Positions 12,401 through 25,214 of a stretch of DNA of 64,000 nt are shown here, piece by piece (position 1 is the stretch's first letter; the number at the start of each line of letters is the position of its first letter). The translations under genes were made by a program, and so were the position numbers. The stretch covers positions 1 to 64,000 of the forward strand of contig JALMLS010000215.1 in NCBI GenBank assembly GCA_038496445.1. Reading direction: 5' to 3'. The stretch is from Trichosphaerium sp. ATCC 40318. Taxonomy: Eukaryota > Discosea > Flabellinia > Trichosidae. The notes under the pieces are model-generated. The model saw nothing but the letters and a program-made list of their open reading frames with translations, was not told the origin of the DNA and did no database searches.

Positions 12401-13737
12401 CAGCAACCCTTTTCTCAATGCTTACCATCCAACTAACACCCTGTAGTTGGTAGTTATATAATGATACAGATAGGTCAGGTGGGTTATCAATGGTTTCTAG
12501 AACGCTCTATGAACAAAATCAATATTCACTAAATTGTAAAAGTATCAAACCTGTATTTTTGGAGCAGTTAAGTCAAGGTTTGAAACAGCTAGCATATCTT
12601 GTAGCTGAGTGTACAGTTGACATAAAAGGCTGTGAAAGATCAAATATTGGTTGTGTACTACTGAGCCTTTGTTTATCTTCCTTATAAGCCTGATAGAAGT
12701 AATAAGGTAAAGAGTAATTAAAGAACAAAAAAACTAACGCTGAGGTGTTAATGTAAAGATTAGCGGCTGTATGCGTTGAGCTATCATACCAACGAGTTAT
12801 ATTAGCCAAACTTGCCTTATCATACCGCCACACAGTTCCCTATTAAAGTAGTTAAACGTCATGATTGATTTTTATGTAAGTACCTTTTTAAAGGGTTCAA
12901 TGTTGAAATGTTTCTTGTTATACAAGTAAATGTGGTTCGTTGCCATAGAACTTTCACGTAAAGTCCCAACGAACACAGTTTGGTTCTGCTTGTTGAATGC
13001 CTAGAAATATATTAAACAAAGGCAAATTTGTAGTGCGTACTCCAAGGTGAAGGTATTGTAAGGGAATTGAAGTGTATTTTTCGAACATTTGCCGGATACT
13101 AGTGGTGCTCTGGATTGCAATTGAGTGGATCGCTTTATCTTCAACTCTGCCTATTTGATCCTTCCATCCCTTGAGAAGCGAACGCCATTTTCCTAGAGCT
13201 GTTTTCCTACCGCCACTGTTCTAGAGTGAATTTAGCTTAAAGATGCACTGTATCAATCTTCAAAACGAGTACATCGAAAACCAGATAATCGATCTTTTGC
13301 CATGCAAATTCAGCATCCTGGGCAATACTCCACCATTGAGACTAATTACAAAGTTTGTTACCTTAACATAAGTTTCTAGTTGGCGTACATTTACTAAACT
13401 GCTTCTCAGTATATCTGTTCTTTCTAAATACTGATAGATAGCAAACACTATTTCATTGGGCAAATGAGGAGCTTCGTCTTCAAGTTGTTCAACTTGATTG
13501 ATTTTTATCTCATCTTCAGTATTGCTAGTGCTAACAAGCGTTGTACACTTCAATTCTTTCGTAGAAGTAACTTTACGCCTTTTCTTCTCTTGTGTAGGCT
13601 CAATACCTGCATCTACTGCTTTTCGTTTAGGTTTTTTCTCCTATTCAGTTGAGTTTTATTGCATCATTTTCAAGTACGTATACCTGCATAATAATATCTG
13701 GTTCGTAGTCGTCCATGATGATTGATTGTCTTGACAT
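9402..13737 (-). CDS. F-box SNF2-family DNA-dependent ATPase
   Basis: The start MSRQSIIMDDYEPD at 13737 is followed by two basic nuclear-signal-like clusters (KKPKRK, KKRRK). An F-box follows at about 13320-13460 (LPNEIVFAIYQYLERTDILR). The helicase core then appears in order: GGILADEMGLG completed to GKTIE across an intron near 12150, CPSHLAQQWYGEI and VVIISHQFL (11.7-12.0 kb), LVLDEGHEL (motif II) near 11650, KIMYGSKICKLLSYLERI near 10230, LLSTHKAASGTNLMNAKHIV near 9900, and AIGRAYRMGQESRVHVARF completed across an intron near 9690. This SNF2 plus F-box order recalls the plant F-box SNF2 protein At3g54460. The stop is TGA at 9402. The expected role is nuclear chromatin remodelling linked to SCF ubiquitylation. 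I did not find a convincing RING between the helicase lobes. About 15 short introns; exact borders are uncertain. Confidence 0.82.
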
Positions 13738-14041
13738 GATGCCAATGGTTTTTCTTGAGCAACCTTTGCGCTTAGTACCAGTTAAGCCACATCAAGTTTA
13801 GAAAAAATGCAATCAATCAACATTGTTTTCAATCAAGGCGTAATGTAAAAGGTGTTTGTAGACGGTAACTTATCCATTATCCACAACTGAGCCATCTGCC
13901 AGACGTGAGCTCATCTCTTTATGATTATAGAAACTTCTGTAAAACCAGGTTTACATTTGCCTCTTTCCTTTTTTGCGTTGCTGAGTTTACGATCACTGAA
14001 CACCAAAACAGAACACCAAAACATTGTGGTCCAAACAAAAC

Positions 14042-15818
14042 ATGAACGACACTTTCGAAAGACAATTATGTTCAGAAATAAAAGCGCTCAATAAACTACA
14101 AGGTAAAATCATGTTCTTCATAACTAAAAAAAGAGTGTAATCACGTGACAATTCAGTTTAGGAGAAAATTACAAAGAAGATATCGAGTACTATAAAAACA
14201 TACTTTTAAGGCGTAGCGAGTGCCCTAAAAGAAACATAAGGGATAAACACGGTAAAACTTTTAACTTTTTTAGCTCAGTCTTTTTTTCGTACTCTTCTAC
14301 GCTTGTGGTGCTGTATAAGGTGCTTTATCCGTATTTAATCTTTTAAACAATAGAATCTATACCATATGGTCTTCCTACAGGCATAGAAGAAGTCACAGAA
14401 GATCGAGGATCGTTAAACGACGCACAAACGTTAAAAGGCACGTGTTTTAAAAAAGAAGCTTACTTCTGAATTCAGTAACTCACAGCGGCCGTAGTTGTTT
14501 TCATAGGAGGTAAAAATGTTATCAATGTGGATTACTGATGATATCAGATAGTGGTGTTGGAAAAACTAGCTTAATACATGTGCTTTGTAACGAGGTTATG
14601 AAAGATGAAAAGAGTACAATAGGTGTAAGTATTTTTTGACATTTGAAATTTAACGGGCGAAAGGTGGACTTCAAAGCGAAGACGTACAAGTTCACGGATA
14701 AATACTATAAAGTACATTATCAGGACGTTATTATTGCGTTACTTACTTCCGTGTAGATTAATATATGGGCACGTTATTTCTTTTTTTAGGAAGTTTCTTT
14801 AACACCTATTCCGTAATGTTGATTAACTATCACAGGACACTGCAGGTATGGGTTTTAGTTATTTATATTCCCAAACTTTGTTTTTTAGGAAACTACTAAC
14901 ATACTGTTCCAGGTCAAGAACGGCAAGTCATTGTTTCAGAGATAAAGAAAATACAAACATTAAAAGTTAGCTAATATTTTTTTAATTGTAGGTACCGCTC
15001 TATTGCCACATCTTATTTGCGTGGGTGTCATGGTGCTATAGTAGTGTACGTTTCCTTCCGTATTTTGGGGTGCATATAGCCAATATTTACTTTATTTTTT
15101 AGGTATGACATAACCGACAAAGTTTCTTTTTTGTATCCTTACATGAACGTCATTGTTACTTTTGATAAATGTTTCTTTTTTTGAAGCACCTTGGCACCTT
15201 AACGTTGTAGAAACGCATCAGCATGGATAGATACAGTAAAGACGTTTATGCCTAATGGTGAGCAGGTCCTTCATGCGTAAATATATACTAAATACAGACC
15301 AGGTGTTGCAATTGCCGTTTTGGGTAACAAAACAGATGCACATAAAGACCGCAAGGGTACATCATGAGCAATTTGTGTTGACGTATAAATTGTTAATGAC
15401 TAGTTTCTGTTGACATGGGACGAGGAAAATTTACTCAACATCCAGAAGTTATGTTTTTTGATGAGGTACAGCAGAGCGTGGCTCTTTTTTTTCTATCACT
15501 ATGTTTTTTTACTGACATTTGTTTCGCTACAGGTGACCGCTTTGGAGTCAGATAGGTTCAAAGTAGTATTGTAAGCTCACGTTAATATATATTTATTTAC
15601 TAATGGAGTATGTAGTGCCCAGATTGTAAAGCTTATTATCGGGAAAGTCGACTTTGCAACTGTACCTTTTTTCTCACTTTTTTCTATGCTTTTAATGACT
15701 GTTTTAGCTGAATGATGAAATCAATGGTCCTGCTTCTATTGATATGACTAGACCAAGAGATGGTGGTAATAGATACACACAAGAATCAGAAGTTCGACCA
15801 TGCTGCGGCGGCTCCTGA
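14042..15818 (+). CDS. Rab-type small GTPase with a polar N-terminal extension
   Basis: After intron removal the GTPase motifs are complete: G1 FIGDSGVGKTSLI, switch STIGVDFKAKTYKF, G3 DTAGQERYRSIATSYLRG, VVYDITDKVSF, G4 VLGNKTD, and a C-terminus ending RPCCGGS with a geranylgeranylation-type CC pair. This is a canonical Rab acting on vesicle membranes. Upstream exons (from MNDTFERQLCSEIKALNKLQ at 14042) give about 85 polar, probably helical residues that join in phase to the G domain, so the protein seems to be an extended Rab. Two introns fit only as GC-AG: one after LNDAQTLK (about 14437) and one inside GQER|YRSI (about 14931). The other introns are GT-AG of 25-110 nt. The N-terminal exons could instead be a separate gene. 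Confidence 0.75.
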
Positions 15819-16039
15819 AGAGTTAAAAAACTCCTGCCTTATTTATCCTTTTTCTCTTGTCAAAACTGCTTAAAAGTAAAGATAAAACACATTATCACAT
15901 ACTCAAGGCGAGAGTGAATAAACTGCATAGTTCGAAGATAAAATTTTGCTGCGCAAGACTTTAGTTGACGTGGCAAATTTGGTCGCATTTTTTTCGTCAT
16001 TTTTTGTTTTCGCTATTTATTGGCGTGAAAGGCTACAAA

Positions 16040-17543
16040 ATGCTTTTCTACGTTCTATGTATTTCGTTACTAGTCTCAGTGGCTTGTACCGGCTCTCCAT
16101 GTACAGATGGCTTCCCTAAAACTTACGTTACCCACAAATTGGCAAGCGACGAGAAAATCGTAATAGACGGTACGAGCAGCTATTAATACTTCAAACCGAC
16201 TAATTTAAACGGTAAAACCAACGGTTCGGATTAAATACTATTTCTGACTCGCGCAGATAGTCCACCAGCGTTGTATAGCGGTACAGACTTGTTTAATGAC
16301 TTTTCGTAGGCAAACTCGACGACGACGGCTGGGAACATGTAGAGTGGACCAATTACTTTATAGATATTATAAACGATACACTACCAACACCAAGATTTAA
16401 AACACGTGCTAAGATGAGATGGGATGACTCTTTTCTTTACGTTGGAGCACATTTAGAAGAGAATCAAATATGGTCCTATATTGCATGGGATAATGGTGCA
16501 CAAGACAGAGCAATCTTTGCTGATAATGATTTTGAAGTATTTGTGGATAGGTGAGTGAAAGATTCTTTTTGACCTTTTCGCCTGTGAGGGCATTTTACAG
16601 TTTTTTGAGAAGATAACTTTTTTTGACACGTTTTTTTTAGTGATGGCAGTTTTCATTGGTACAAAGAATTTGAGATGAACGGTTTGAATCATACTATGAA
16701 TCTTGGTATGGATAAACCTTATATAGATGGTGGTAACTACAATATGAATGGCCCAGAAGCACATAAAGGCTTAAAGGTTAGTGAAAAAAGCGTCAAGTTC
16801 AAATTACTTTTCTCTTTTTTTCGTAATTATATATTCTTACTTTCGTTTTTGTAGTGCGCTCCTTACTTTAGTGGTATGGTTCTCAATAAGCCCGATCCTG
16901 CGAGGGATGTTAAGAATTCTTTTTGGTCTGTTGAAGTGCGACTACCACTGCACTATCTTGTTACGAACAAGACTCAACCAGCCAACTACATTCCCGCAGA
17001 AGGAGATTTATTCCGCATGAGTTTCTCACGTGTTCAGTATTACGTATGGGTGAATAGCACATCTGGATTATACCAAAAAGTACCTGGATTACCAGAAGAT
17101 AATTGGGTGTGGACACCACAACAAGCTATAAACATGCACCTTCCATGGCACTGGGTAAACCTTTTCTCGAATTTTTCTTTTACGAACTAACTCTGTTGTT
17201 CAAGGGTTTTCTTCAATTTACACATGAACCCAAGATGAAAGAAGTACCTTTTGATGTTGAATCAGCAAAGTGGCCTCTCAGAGTCATATTACTAGCGTTG
17301 TATGAAGCACAAGTAGCGTATAATAGCGCAAACGGGCGATATGCAATGTCGTTAACAGAATTGCCAAAAGAGATGCAAGATCTCTTTGCCACATGCGCTG
17401 CTGACTCTGTATTGGATATAACACCAACAAGAGGACGTGCAGTAGGATATTTAGCTCAAGTAAAGGATAAAGCTACCCTCAGAGTGCAAGGAAGCATAAA
17501 TGATGATAGATACATGTATGTCCCTCAATTCAAAGTACAATAA
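16040..17543 (+). CDS. Secreted CBM9-like carbohydrate-binding protein
   Basis: MLFYVLCISLLVSVACTGSP at 16040 is a typical signal peptide. Downstream exons carry hallmarks of the family-9-like carbohydrate-binding (DOMON-like) proteins: TRAKMRWDDSFLYVGAHLEE, IAWDNGAQDRAIFADNDFEV, ISDGSFHWYKEFEMN-like strand pairs, NSFWSVEVRLPLHYL, DNWVWTPQQAINMHLPWHW and FLQFTHEP. Homologous proteins in bacteria and protists are secreted; ligand is unknown here. At least three introns of 60-100 nt interrupt the gene, one right after IVIDG near 16170. A C-terminal helical region of about 110 residues ends with TAA at 17543. The start is preferred over the upstream ATG at 15965 because it alone gives a clean signal peptide. 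Confidence 0.8.
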
Positions 17544-17664
17544 ACTCTCCGTAAGATCACCTTGCATTCAACCTGAGGCCCATCTCAGTACACTTGCCAT
17601 AGCTCTTAAGTAAGGGCGATATCGTGTTAAGTTTTATACAAATAGTCGTTTTGTACTCAACTGA

Positions 17665-20541
17665 ATGAAACGAGCAGAACAACTCACTAACAGCGGACCT
17701 CCGCGCAAGAAACAGCGTACAAATGTTGTGAAACGGGCGTGTCTATTATGTAGAGCAAAACATCAAAAATGTGACGGCGCGTTCCCTTGCGCTCGCTGTA
17801 TTAAAAAACGACTCCAATGCTCATACCCAGAACCCAAAAAAAGAGGACCAGTCTTGGGCACGTTTAAAATGATCATACGCGGAGAAATACGTAACAGCAT
17901 GTCACAGGTAAACGAAAGGAGCTAACACAAGAGCTCACGAAGGTAAAACAAGAATTAGAGCTACAAAAACAAGAAGTAAATCGTTGGAAGCTCATGTACG
18001 AACGCTCTACTACCTCACAGGTATGACAAAAAGTTAAATTAATTAACACAAAATAAGCGTTTTTATAATAATCCGATTTCTTTTGCTGACGTCATACTAG
18101 GCGACGTTATGGTCCCTCTCATCACACCTATGCATAGGTTCACAATTATCGGCTTATATAGACTTATATCGAAAGCATCTAGAAGGCTGGCAGGTTTGTT
18201 TGAACAACCTTTAATTTCAAGAAAAAGCCATAATCAATTTTTTTTCTGAAAATGTCTTGGTTTTAGTCACGTTATTAAACAAGTGATTTAGGGCGTAGAA
18301 ATGGCGCACTGGGATCATCAGTCTGCAAGGGAAGTATTCCAAAGTAGTACAAGTACGCACTATATTGTCGAGAAAAGGAAAACAAAAAGAAACAATTGCC
18401 TTTTTGTTTATTTTTCTATTTAGGTTGGACTACTGAACCACAAGTACTCATCTTGTTGGGTTCAATGTCAATATCGGCTAGTATTTGGGGAGCGTATCAT
18501 CATGCAGATCACATGCTTAGTATGTCGCGAAGAATATTGCAAAACGTGTATGATGTGGCAAATCCGACTGTTGCTGGTTAGTATTGCTAAATTTTTTTCG
18601 TTTGCCAATGACTTATTAATAGCTGGATTGGTGCTCGTGGGTACCTGTAAATTTGGTGCTGGTGACTTCGCTGGAGGAGCATATTATACAACAATGGCAT
18701 CACGTGCGTTTTATTAAAATTATTAAAATAACAACTTACAATTATATTGAAGAAATGATTTCAATTCTGCTTGCCAGAGGCCAATACAAGAAAGGTGGCA
18801 AAACAGAAACTACTTTATGGAGACTTCATCGTTCTTGTTTACTATATATGGCCGATATTGCTCCTACAAGGTACCTACACTCAAAAAAACACCAAAAAAC
18901 CCGAGTTTTCGACCTAGTCCTAGAATTTTATATTTCGCCTGCACTGTTGCGAGCGAAATTTAAGAACCATTGGCTTAGTAATGAAATTGAAAAATAATGT
19001 TTGACACATTTTGTTGTTTTAAGCGAAAAAGCTATTGAACAATACGAAGAAGTATCAAACGCTCTATCACATTTACTCAAATCACCACACCTCGGATGTC
19101 ATACAGATTGTGTCCAACTGTTATGGGCTTTGGGAGGAGCTGTACGTATTACAATGAGACTCTTGTTAGCTTATAAAAAACAAAGATTTGGCTTAAAACT
19201 TGTCGACCTGTTTTTATGGCTTCACGATGGGACTTGGAGAATCTCAAGGTTAATCATCTTGTACGAGTTACTTCATTGTTATTCATTGTATCTGATGTTA
19301 ATATAGATGGCTACCGATTATGCAAATGCATTAACACAACTAGCTGAGCTTGACAATTTTGCTGACAGAGCATGTGAAAAGCAATTGCCTGTAGTTTTAT
19401 CAGGAGCAAAATTGTTTATTAGTACTGTAAGGATGATAACACATTTTGCTGGTAATAACTTAAAAATTGCACTTCAAGTACGACAACTAATAACAAGGAT
19501 TTGAAAAAAATGTCATAAGCTATTTTTGCAACCCACGTGATAAAGAGAAAACGATATTTTTTCTAAAGATAGCATATTGCATGTAGAAAAGTGAACAGGA
19601 TTTTTTTGTTTGTTTTTTTTAATCACGTGTGTTAATGTGTTATAGATAGCTAAAAATACTTGGGAAGCATTTAAAGAAGATTGGTTGATGCAAAAGTATT
19701 ATCCTAATGCATTAAGTAATACATACTACTATAGCTATGTTGCTCTTTATGCTGGCGACGCAGTATTCTTTGAAGAGGTACCACCATTCATGTTTATCTT
19801 ACGATAAAAAGTCACTAACTTTATCTCAACACTCGTTCTATGACATTACTATTCAATCTCCTCCTTCCTTTACATTTGTTCAAACCTCGTGTGTTTTTTG
19901 TTGTTAACCCTATGATTACCAGGTGTTGCTGTTTTATATTGCATTTGCTAAAACATGGCCTCTGGCCAATGTTATTATAAAGTACGTTTCCAAGATGCAA
20001 TCCATATTTGGCGCAGAACAAGTTTGTAGTGTCTTACTTTGTATGTCAGGGCTCTACTAAAACAAGCAAAGACAGTATCTCTTCCTTATAATGCGCAAAA
20101 AATTGATCCTATGGTCAATGATTTAGCTGAACCTCCGTGGCCTATAACTCAAGTAAAAGATTTTACAACAAAAGTAGTTGATATGTACGTTAACAACAAA
20201 TTATTTTAAATTGGCCAGTTCACACCTCTCATTCCATCTCTTGTTATTTGTTTTGCGTTATGTTAAGTACCCTTAATGGCTTCTATTAACGCTTATTGTT
20301 TAGCTATCAAGATGTCTATGTAAATACAAATCAAGCTCCTTTTGAAATAAGACATCTTGATACAAACACAAACAAACCAATACACCTTGATTTACGGCTT
20401 GATGTACCGCTTGACCATTTATCACCAACACCATCAAACACAGATAGCAACACTCAAGACTCATCAGTTGATGCATTCAATGTATTTGAAACAGCAGATC
20501 TTGACTTATCATCACTCAATGATGAATTTTTGTTCACGTGA
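17665..20541 (+). CDS. Zn2Cys6 binuclear-cluster transcription factor
   Basis: Residues 24-51 form a Zn2Cys6 DNA-binding cluster with six cysteines spaced as in fungal factors (RACLLCRAKHQKCDGAFPCA, then RCIKKRLQC), preceded by basic residues and followed by a short coiled-coil-like stretch (LTKVKQELELQKQEV). Some ten exons follow, including WTTEPQVLILLGSMSIS, LARGQYKKGGKTETTLWRLH, QYEEVSNALSHLLKS and DYANALTQLAELDNFADRA, a helical middle region typical of the length between cluster and C-terminus in this family. The last exon is polar and ends in an acidic-hydrophobic segment (ADLDLSSLNDEFLF) that resembles an activation domain. The TGA at 20539-20541 lies inside a TCACGTGA motif. The protein should act in the nucleus; targets are unknown. 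Confidence 0.8.
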
Positions 20542-21251
20542 TTTTTTTTTTGTATAACTTACATGTATTATTCTGCTTATAAAAATGGTATTCTGTAGAG
20601 TGTACAATTTGGTTTTTGTTTATTTGAAACCGTTAGATAAGTATATATTTTCTAGTTTGGGATTCAAAGATCTGATCCTGTACAGAATCGTACACGCGAA
20701 AGAAGCTATTCTCGAAAGAGTACATTACTTGTTCTTACTATTATTTGATATCATCAGATATTTTTCACTACTTTTATGGTTTGCGAGGCTCCTAAGTGTA
20801 TAGGTGCCTCACAAACGATATAAACAGCTCTATTAAAATTGGAGAAGCATGACTAACTATACAGTTCGTGAAATTAGTGAGTCTTGTGACGAAAGTAATT
20901 CTTGGGAACTACAAGTTTAATCACTGAAAGGTACGCTGCGTATGTAGCGTTAATTTAGTACTATCAAATAAATTTACCGGCAAATTAAACAAGAATTTTT
21001 GTGCAAAGGACGAGTTTGAAAATATATTTGAAGTGTTGTGGAGAACACCCAGGAAAACAAGATTACCAAAAAATCTCTAAAAAGAAGATGCTTGTACTAC
21101 CTTGTAGTTGTAAAGACATGCTTGAACTATGATATGTTGTGTTAGAAAATTGTGTTATATTTTATGTGCTCACCAATACAATTTTTCACTTATTGCACTT
21201 TATGAATTTTATTCGGAACTCTTTGCAGCACAAGTGTAATAATAAAGTTGA
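20542..21251. other. Intergenic, no supported gene
   Basis: An ATG frame at 20585-20803 encodes a hydrophobic 72-residue peptide with no recognisable family, and a 23-codon frame sits at 20850-20921. Neither has supporting motifs. The rest is AT-rich spacer before the tRNA. Confidence 0.35.
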
Positions 21252-21325
21252 AGCCTATGACGGGGCTCGAACCCGCGACCATTAGCTTAAAAGGCTAACG
21301 CTCTACCTAACTGAGCTACATAGGC
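21252..21325 (-). tRNA. tRNA-Lys (anticodon TTT)
   Basis: The minus strand folds as a complete cloverleaf: acceptor stem GCCTATG/CATAGGC, D arm GCTC..GAGC, anticodon arm TTAGC-CTTTTAA-GCTAA with anticodon TTT, and T arm GCGGG-TTCGAGC-CCCGT. CCA is not encoded and there is no intron, as expected for a nuclear gene. It decodes AAA/AAG lysine codons. Confidence 0.95.
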
Positions 21326-21604
21326 TTTGATGGTGTTCACAATAATCCTTTGCCCTTTTATTACTTTGGTGGAGTAAAGTTGTCATCGATGGTTACCCAA
21401 TGCCTGTATTTCAGCACATAACAACTTGAAGTTTATAGCAGTTACAAGTAATGCATGTTAACACAAGGACGGTGGCTTTGCTAAACAGTTGAGTTTTTTA
21501 AGTACAAGTAAAAATGATAAATAGTGAATTGTCAGTTTCTAATCTAGATTGCATGATAGCACATTTAATGACACCCGCAACCATACCAGTGACTGTAAAC
21601 CGGA

Positions 21605-22018
21605 TCATAAAGTACTTTGAAGGAGTTTCCCTTTGCACGATTCCTCTTTTTCGCCATATATTTGACCGAGAGCGTTGGAGAATGACCACATTTTCCGTTC
21701 GCATATGTTGTCTGTCAAGTAGTTGCAGTTCTTGGTATAACGCCTTTAGATGCGACATATAAAACAATAAAACCAAAGTCCGACACCAATGTGCATTCAT
21801 ATGTTATATATCACTTACCAGCAAAGTAAAGTTTGTACGTACCTCAAATGTGCGCCAACTGATGTGCTGTTAAGGTATGTTATGTGATGATGTAATTGTG
21901 TGTACGGATCTTCGTATCTGTAATATTGGCAGCATGTAGATGGTACTCCTGCAAGATGTGGTAGATTTTCATTTAGTAACGCTTGTCCCACCCAATCAGC
22001 ATGTTGTGCGCCTGTCAA
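21605..22018 (-). CDS. Hypothetical protein, 3' exons
   Basis: An open stretch (TGAQHADWVGQALLNENLPH and on to LNSTSVGAHL) has a GTACGT donor near 21840. Splicing it to the acceptor near 21752 gives a continuation with RYTKNCNYLTDNICERK that stops with TGA at 21605. Another open stretch upstream (about 22130-22240, SQITPAEYLEVAQ) may be an earlier exon; both share an EYL-x(2-3)-AQ-like pattern. Cysteines and an N-glycosylation sequon suggest an extracellular protein. I do not recognise the family and could not find the start codon. The alternative frame of the last exon is also open, so the splice choice is uncertain. Confidence 0.4.
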
Positions 22019-22492
22019 GTACTTTAAGTATTCATGGGTAATGCTAGACTATTCTAAAGATATTGTATTACTTCCAGCTACTCTATAGTAACTTTACTTC
22101 CCTTAAATTTAATTACGAGCACCATAGAGGTACAAAATACCTCTTTATTCACGTTTCCTGTGCTACCTCCAAGTATTCAGCAGGTGTGATTTGCGAATCA
22201 AAATGGCTTCGTTGGTTCTGGTCATGTGTGGGTTTACGTGAGATTTCCTGTAAAAAATTGCCGCATTTATCATCGCGTGGTTTGGAGAATCCTAAAATGT
22301 GGTTTGGCTATCACAGTGGACGCTAGATGAGCAACCACTTGTGGTTATCATGGACTGAAAATATGGCATGACGATGACATTAGAACGATTGTATTTCACT
22401 GGTGAGTTTAGGAATTCATTGAAACATACAACCCGGAACTAGCATTTGACCACGTGTCTGGATACGACATTAGTCTAGAAGTGTTTATTGAA

Positions 22493-24094
22493 TTACATTC
22501 GTTTGAACGAAGATTGTTTATGTAAGGAACTGTTGCTACCACTCGTTGTCGGTTCCTCAGAGGCCAAGTCTTTTGTTGGCTTCGGCACTTTCTTCTCAGT
22601 TTGAAATCCGTTATATGCAATGTACACAAGTAAAGAGACACCAATAATGACGACAATAATTCCTGCTACTATACAAAACAAAACTAATCCTTCGGGAACT
22701 GCAGCAGTATCACATTCTGATACATGTAACAACACTGATAACGATTTACGGTTGTATTTCTCTGTACCTTTTTGAGAAAAAAAGTATGTTAGTAAAGCAC
22801 GTGATTTATTGTAGTCAAAATGAATACCTGTAACGTTTATGCACCTGTCATCATTATGATGTACTGTTATGTTTTGAGAACCATAGTTAGAGCACTCAAA
22901 TGAAGCAAGGAAAACAACATCGTCTAGGAAAGTTGTTACAATACAAAACGTAATCTAAAAGCAGACCAAAAAAAAAAAGGTACGTACTGTCTTTAACGTT
23001 GTCTACAAACAAGTTGATTGATACATTTGAGAGTACGTTATAGCATCCATTTATAGTCAAATTAACATTATTCCGCATGCTAATCTCTACGTTCTCTAGT
23101 ACTACACTTGTATTCTGGGTCTTGTTAGCACTCATTTGTTTCGAAAATTATTACCACTACTATACTCGATAACACATCAACCACTGTAAAGCCATTTACA
23201 ATGGAGCAATTAGCAAGATCGGAAGTGCACACTGAATCTCGTACATGGAATGTATCCGTTTCTAGAGTCTGTTACAGCTGATATGCTCGCGTTACTTACC
23301 ACACAGAAAGCCAAATTGATTATCACATCTATTGTCATTCATTTTAGACTTTAACATGGTAACGCAATACTCTTGAACAGTTTCATTTGGATAAAATGCT
23401 GAAGGGTTCTGGTTGGTCCAATGATTTTGAATAAACGTGATCACACTTGAGTCGTTGGTTGTACTGTTAAACAATAAGTATCGTTTAAAAATCTTCGTTA
23501 TAGAAAACAAGACGTACACATTATTGTTATCAGTGTACAATGGCGTATCTACCAACCTAAGATTACTTCGTCTCCATACAAATTGTGAGAGTAGTTCTCG
23601 ACACGCTGTACATCGTTCATGGTCAACACACTCGCAACTACTTTCATAAACCCTAGTATCATTTGGCTCTGCCATTTTGAGCCTTACAGGAGTTATATTA
23701 CGCTGTGATACCGGCTTACTCTGGGAATCTACTAAAAGGGATGTGGTGGCGCTCTAGATCTATCCAATATTGAGTATATTGATCGCTTATAGCGCTGGCA
23801 GCCTCCAGTCTGTCTTCGAAAGTCCAAATTTCAGCCAACTTTTGACCTCTTGTAAAATAGTTAGGAACTTTCTATTGACTTTAATCACGTGATATCACCT
23901 TGATATACACATAGTACGCGCTTCTTCAATAGTGTAGTTCCCATCGATAGCTATGTATTTGTTTGCCTGTAAAAATCTCAATGAGAAACAAGAGACTCAT
24001 ATTATCATTTACATGCGTAAACGAAAGACTCCGAATGCCATACCGATGCTGTTTGATAAAATAAGAGTGAATTAATAATCACAAGGAGCAGCAT
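22493..24094 (-). CDS. C-type lectin-like single-pass membrane protein
   Basis: The start at 24094 gives a signal peptide (MLLLVIINSLLFYQTAS), which splices in phase to YIAIDGNYTIEEARTMC. The next exon, GQKLAEIWTFEDRLEAASAI then YWIDLER, fits the first half of a C-type lectin fold. A later exon ending EYCVTMLKSKMNDNRCDN then FGFLCGK fits the second half (E-x-CV-x-M...C...F-x-C). Several N-x-S/T sequons follow, then a transmembrane helix (VLFCIVAGIIVVIIGVSLLV) and a roughly 40-residue cytosolic tail ending FKRM at 22493. It is probably a cell-surface receptor, type I. The intron after TMCISR contains TCACGTGA and a CTAAC branch-point-like motif. The segment between the two half-domains is longer than usual, so one domain with an insert or two partial domains are both possible. 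Confidence 0.7.
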
Positions 24095-25214
24095 GATCTT
24101 CTATGTGTTTAGCTAATGACACTTCTTTGTGTTGAGACAGAGGTAACTAAAAAAAGAACTTATCGAGGAAATGTCTTAAACGGAGTTTAAGGATACATTA
24201 ATACGAAATTACGTTACTCCATTTTCTTAACACTGGGATAGCATCGCTGTTGAGCCACTTTCAGAAATTCCGAAATTATTGAAAAAGGTTTTTGAAAAGA
24301 AATTGATTTGACTGTTGGTACTTTTCCTCCGCACCGCATGAACAAATTGAAAAATGGTTTTACGCCTAAAAGTATAGAATCCTAGCAAAACAGTTCCAGC
24401 ACAACTAAAACACAATGAAGTCATCTGTACATATTCACAAGAGTTCAAAATAGAAGCGGTTTTATCAGCGTAGGATAACCAGGGCTAGACAAGTCATTTT
24501 CATTGTGTTGCATTTGATCACATGTCAAATATAATAAATTTCATAAAAACTGTGGTACTCGTCCCTTGCCCGACAAAAAAAAACTGGTGTTTGCATTCGC
24601 AACGTCGTCATAATTACGTATGTTTTGTGACATAGCGTCTGTTCCAGAAACTGACTTTCGTTTGTTGCCGAAATTGTCGGCCACCTCCCAAACAAACTTG
24701 TTTACTACTTACGTTCGAATTTAATTGTGGACAAAGTTTCCACCAGGTTTAATATTGACTGCAATCTATTACATAGCTTTGTTGTATGATAAAAACAGTT
24801 GTCGCATATTATAAACCACTATGCCAAAGCGTATTAACATACTCACTGTCGGAGTGCGGTGGAACATTATACGACAACGTAAAACAGCATATTGGGAGTA
24901 CTCACAGAGGATAGAAAATATGGCTTAAATCGAACATTTGAATATCATCTCACTATCATGTGTACACTATTGGCTCCATTTCTACGTCAATACAAATGAA
25001 GACATAAAGCATTGGCTTGGTATACACGATTGTCGTTTTAACAAACAGATGCCATTTAACAGCATTGGAAGGTGCTATTGACCTCCATGCTTGCCATTCA
25101 ATTATAGAATAAGGTATCAAAGCATTGGTACGGAGATCTATTTCAAGAGTTAAGGTACGTCTACCACACTTAACTTTAAAATGGCATTTATTGTGTTGCG
25201 TTTACGTTACAAGA
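24095..25214. other. Intergenic with a dispersed repeat
   Basis: No supported gene. It contains one copy of a dispersed repeat (24236-24400), and the rest is AT-rich spacer with no frame I can interpret. The promoter of importin copy B would lie at the right end. Confidence 0.4.
24236..24400 (+). repeat. Dispersed repeat, copy 1
   Basis: About 165 bp is clearly similar, in the same orientation, to 39130-39275. Shared landmarks in order: AGCATCGCT, AGAAATTCCGAAATT, TTGAAAAAGGTTTT, GGTACTTTTCCTC and AAGTATAGAAT. Divergence is moderate. No coding potential is shared. Confidence 0.7.

Noticed and set aside
15965-16039. Upstream ATG for the CBM9-like gene
   Set aside because: It would add a second hydrophobic stretch before the clean signal peptide that starts at 16040.
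22063-22326. Plus-strand frame of 87 codons
   Set aside because: It has no domain, and minus-strand exons are more plausible over the same region.
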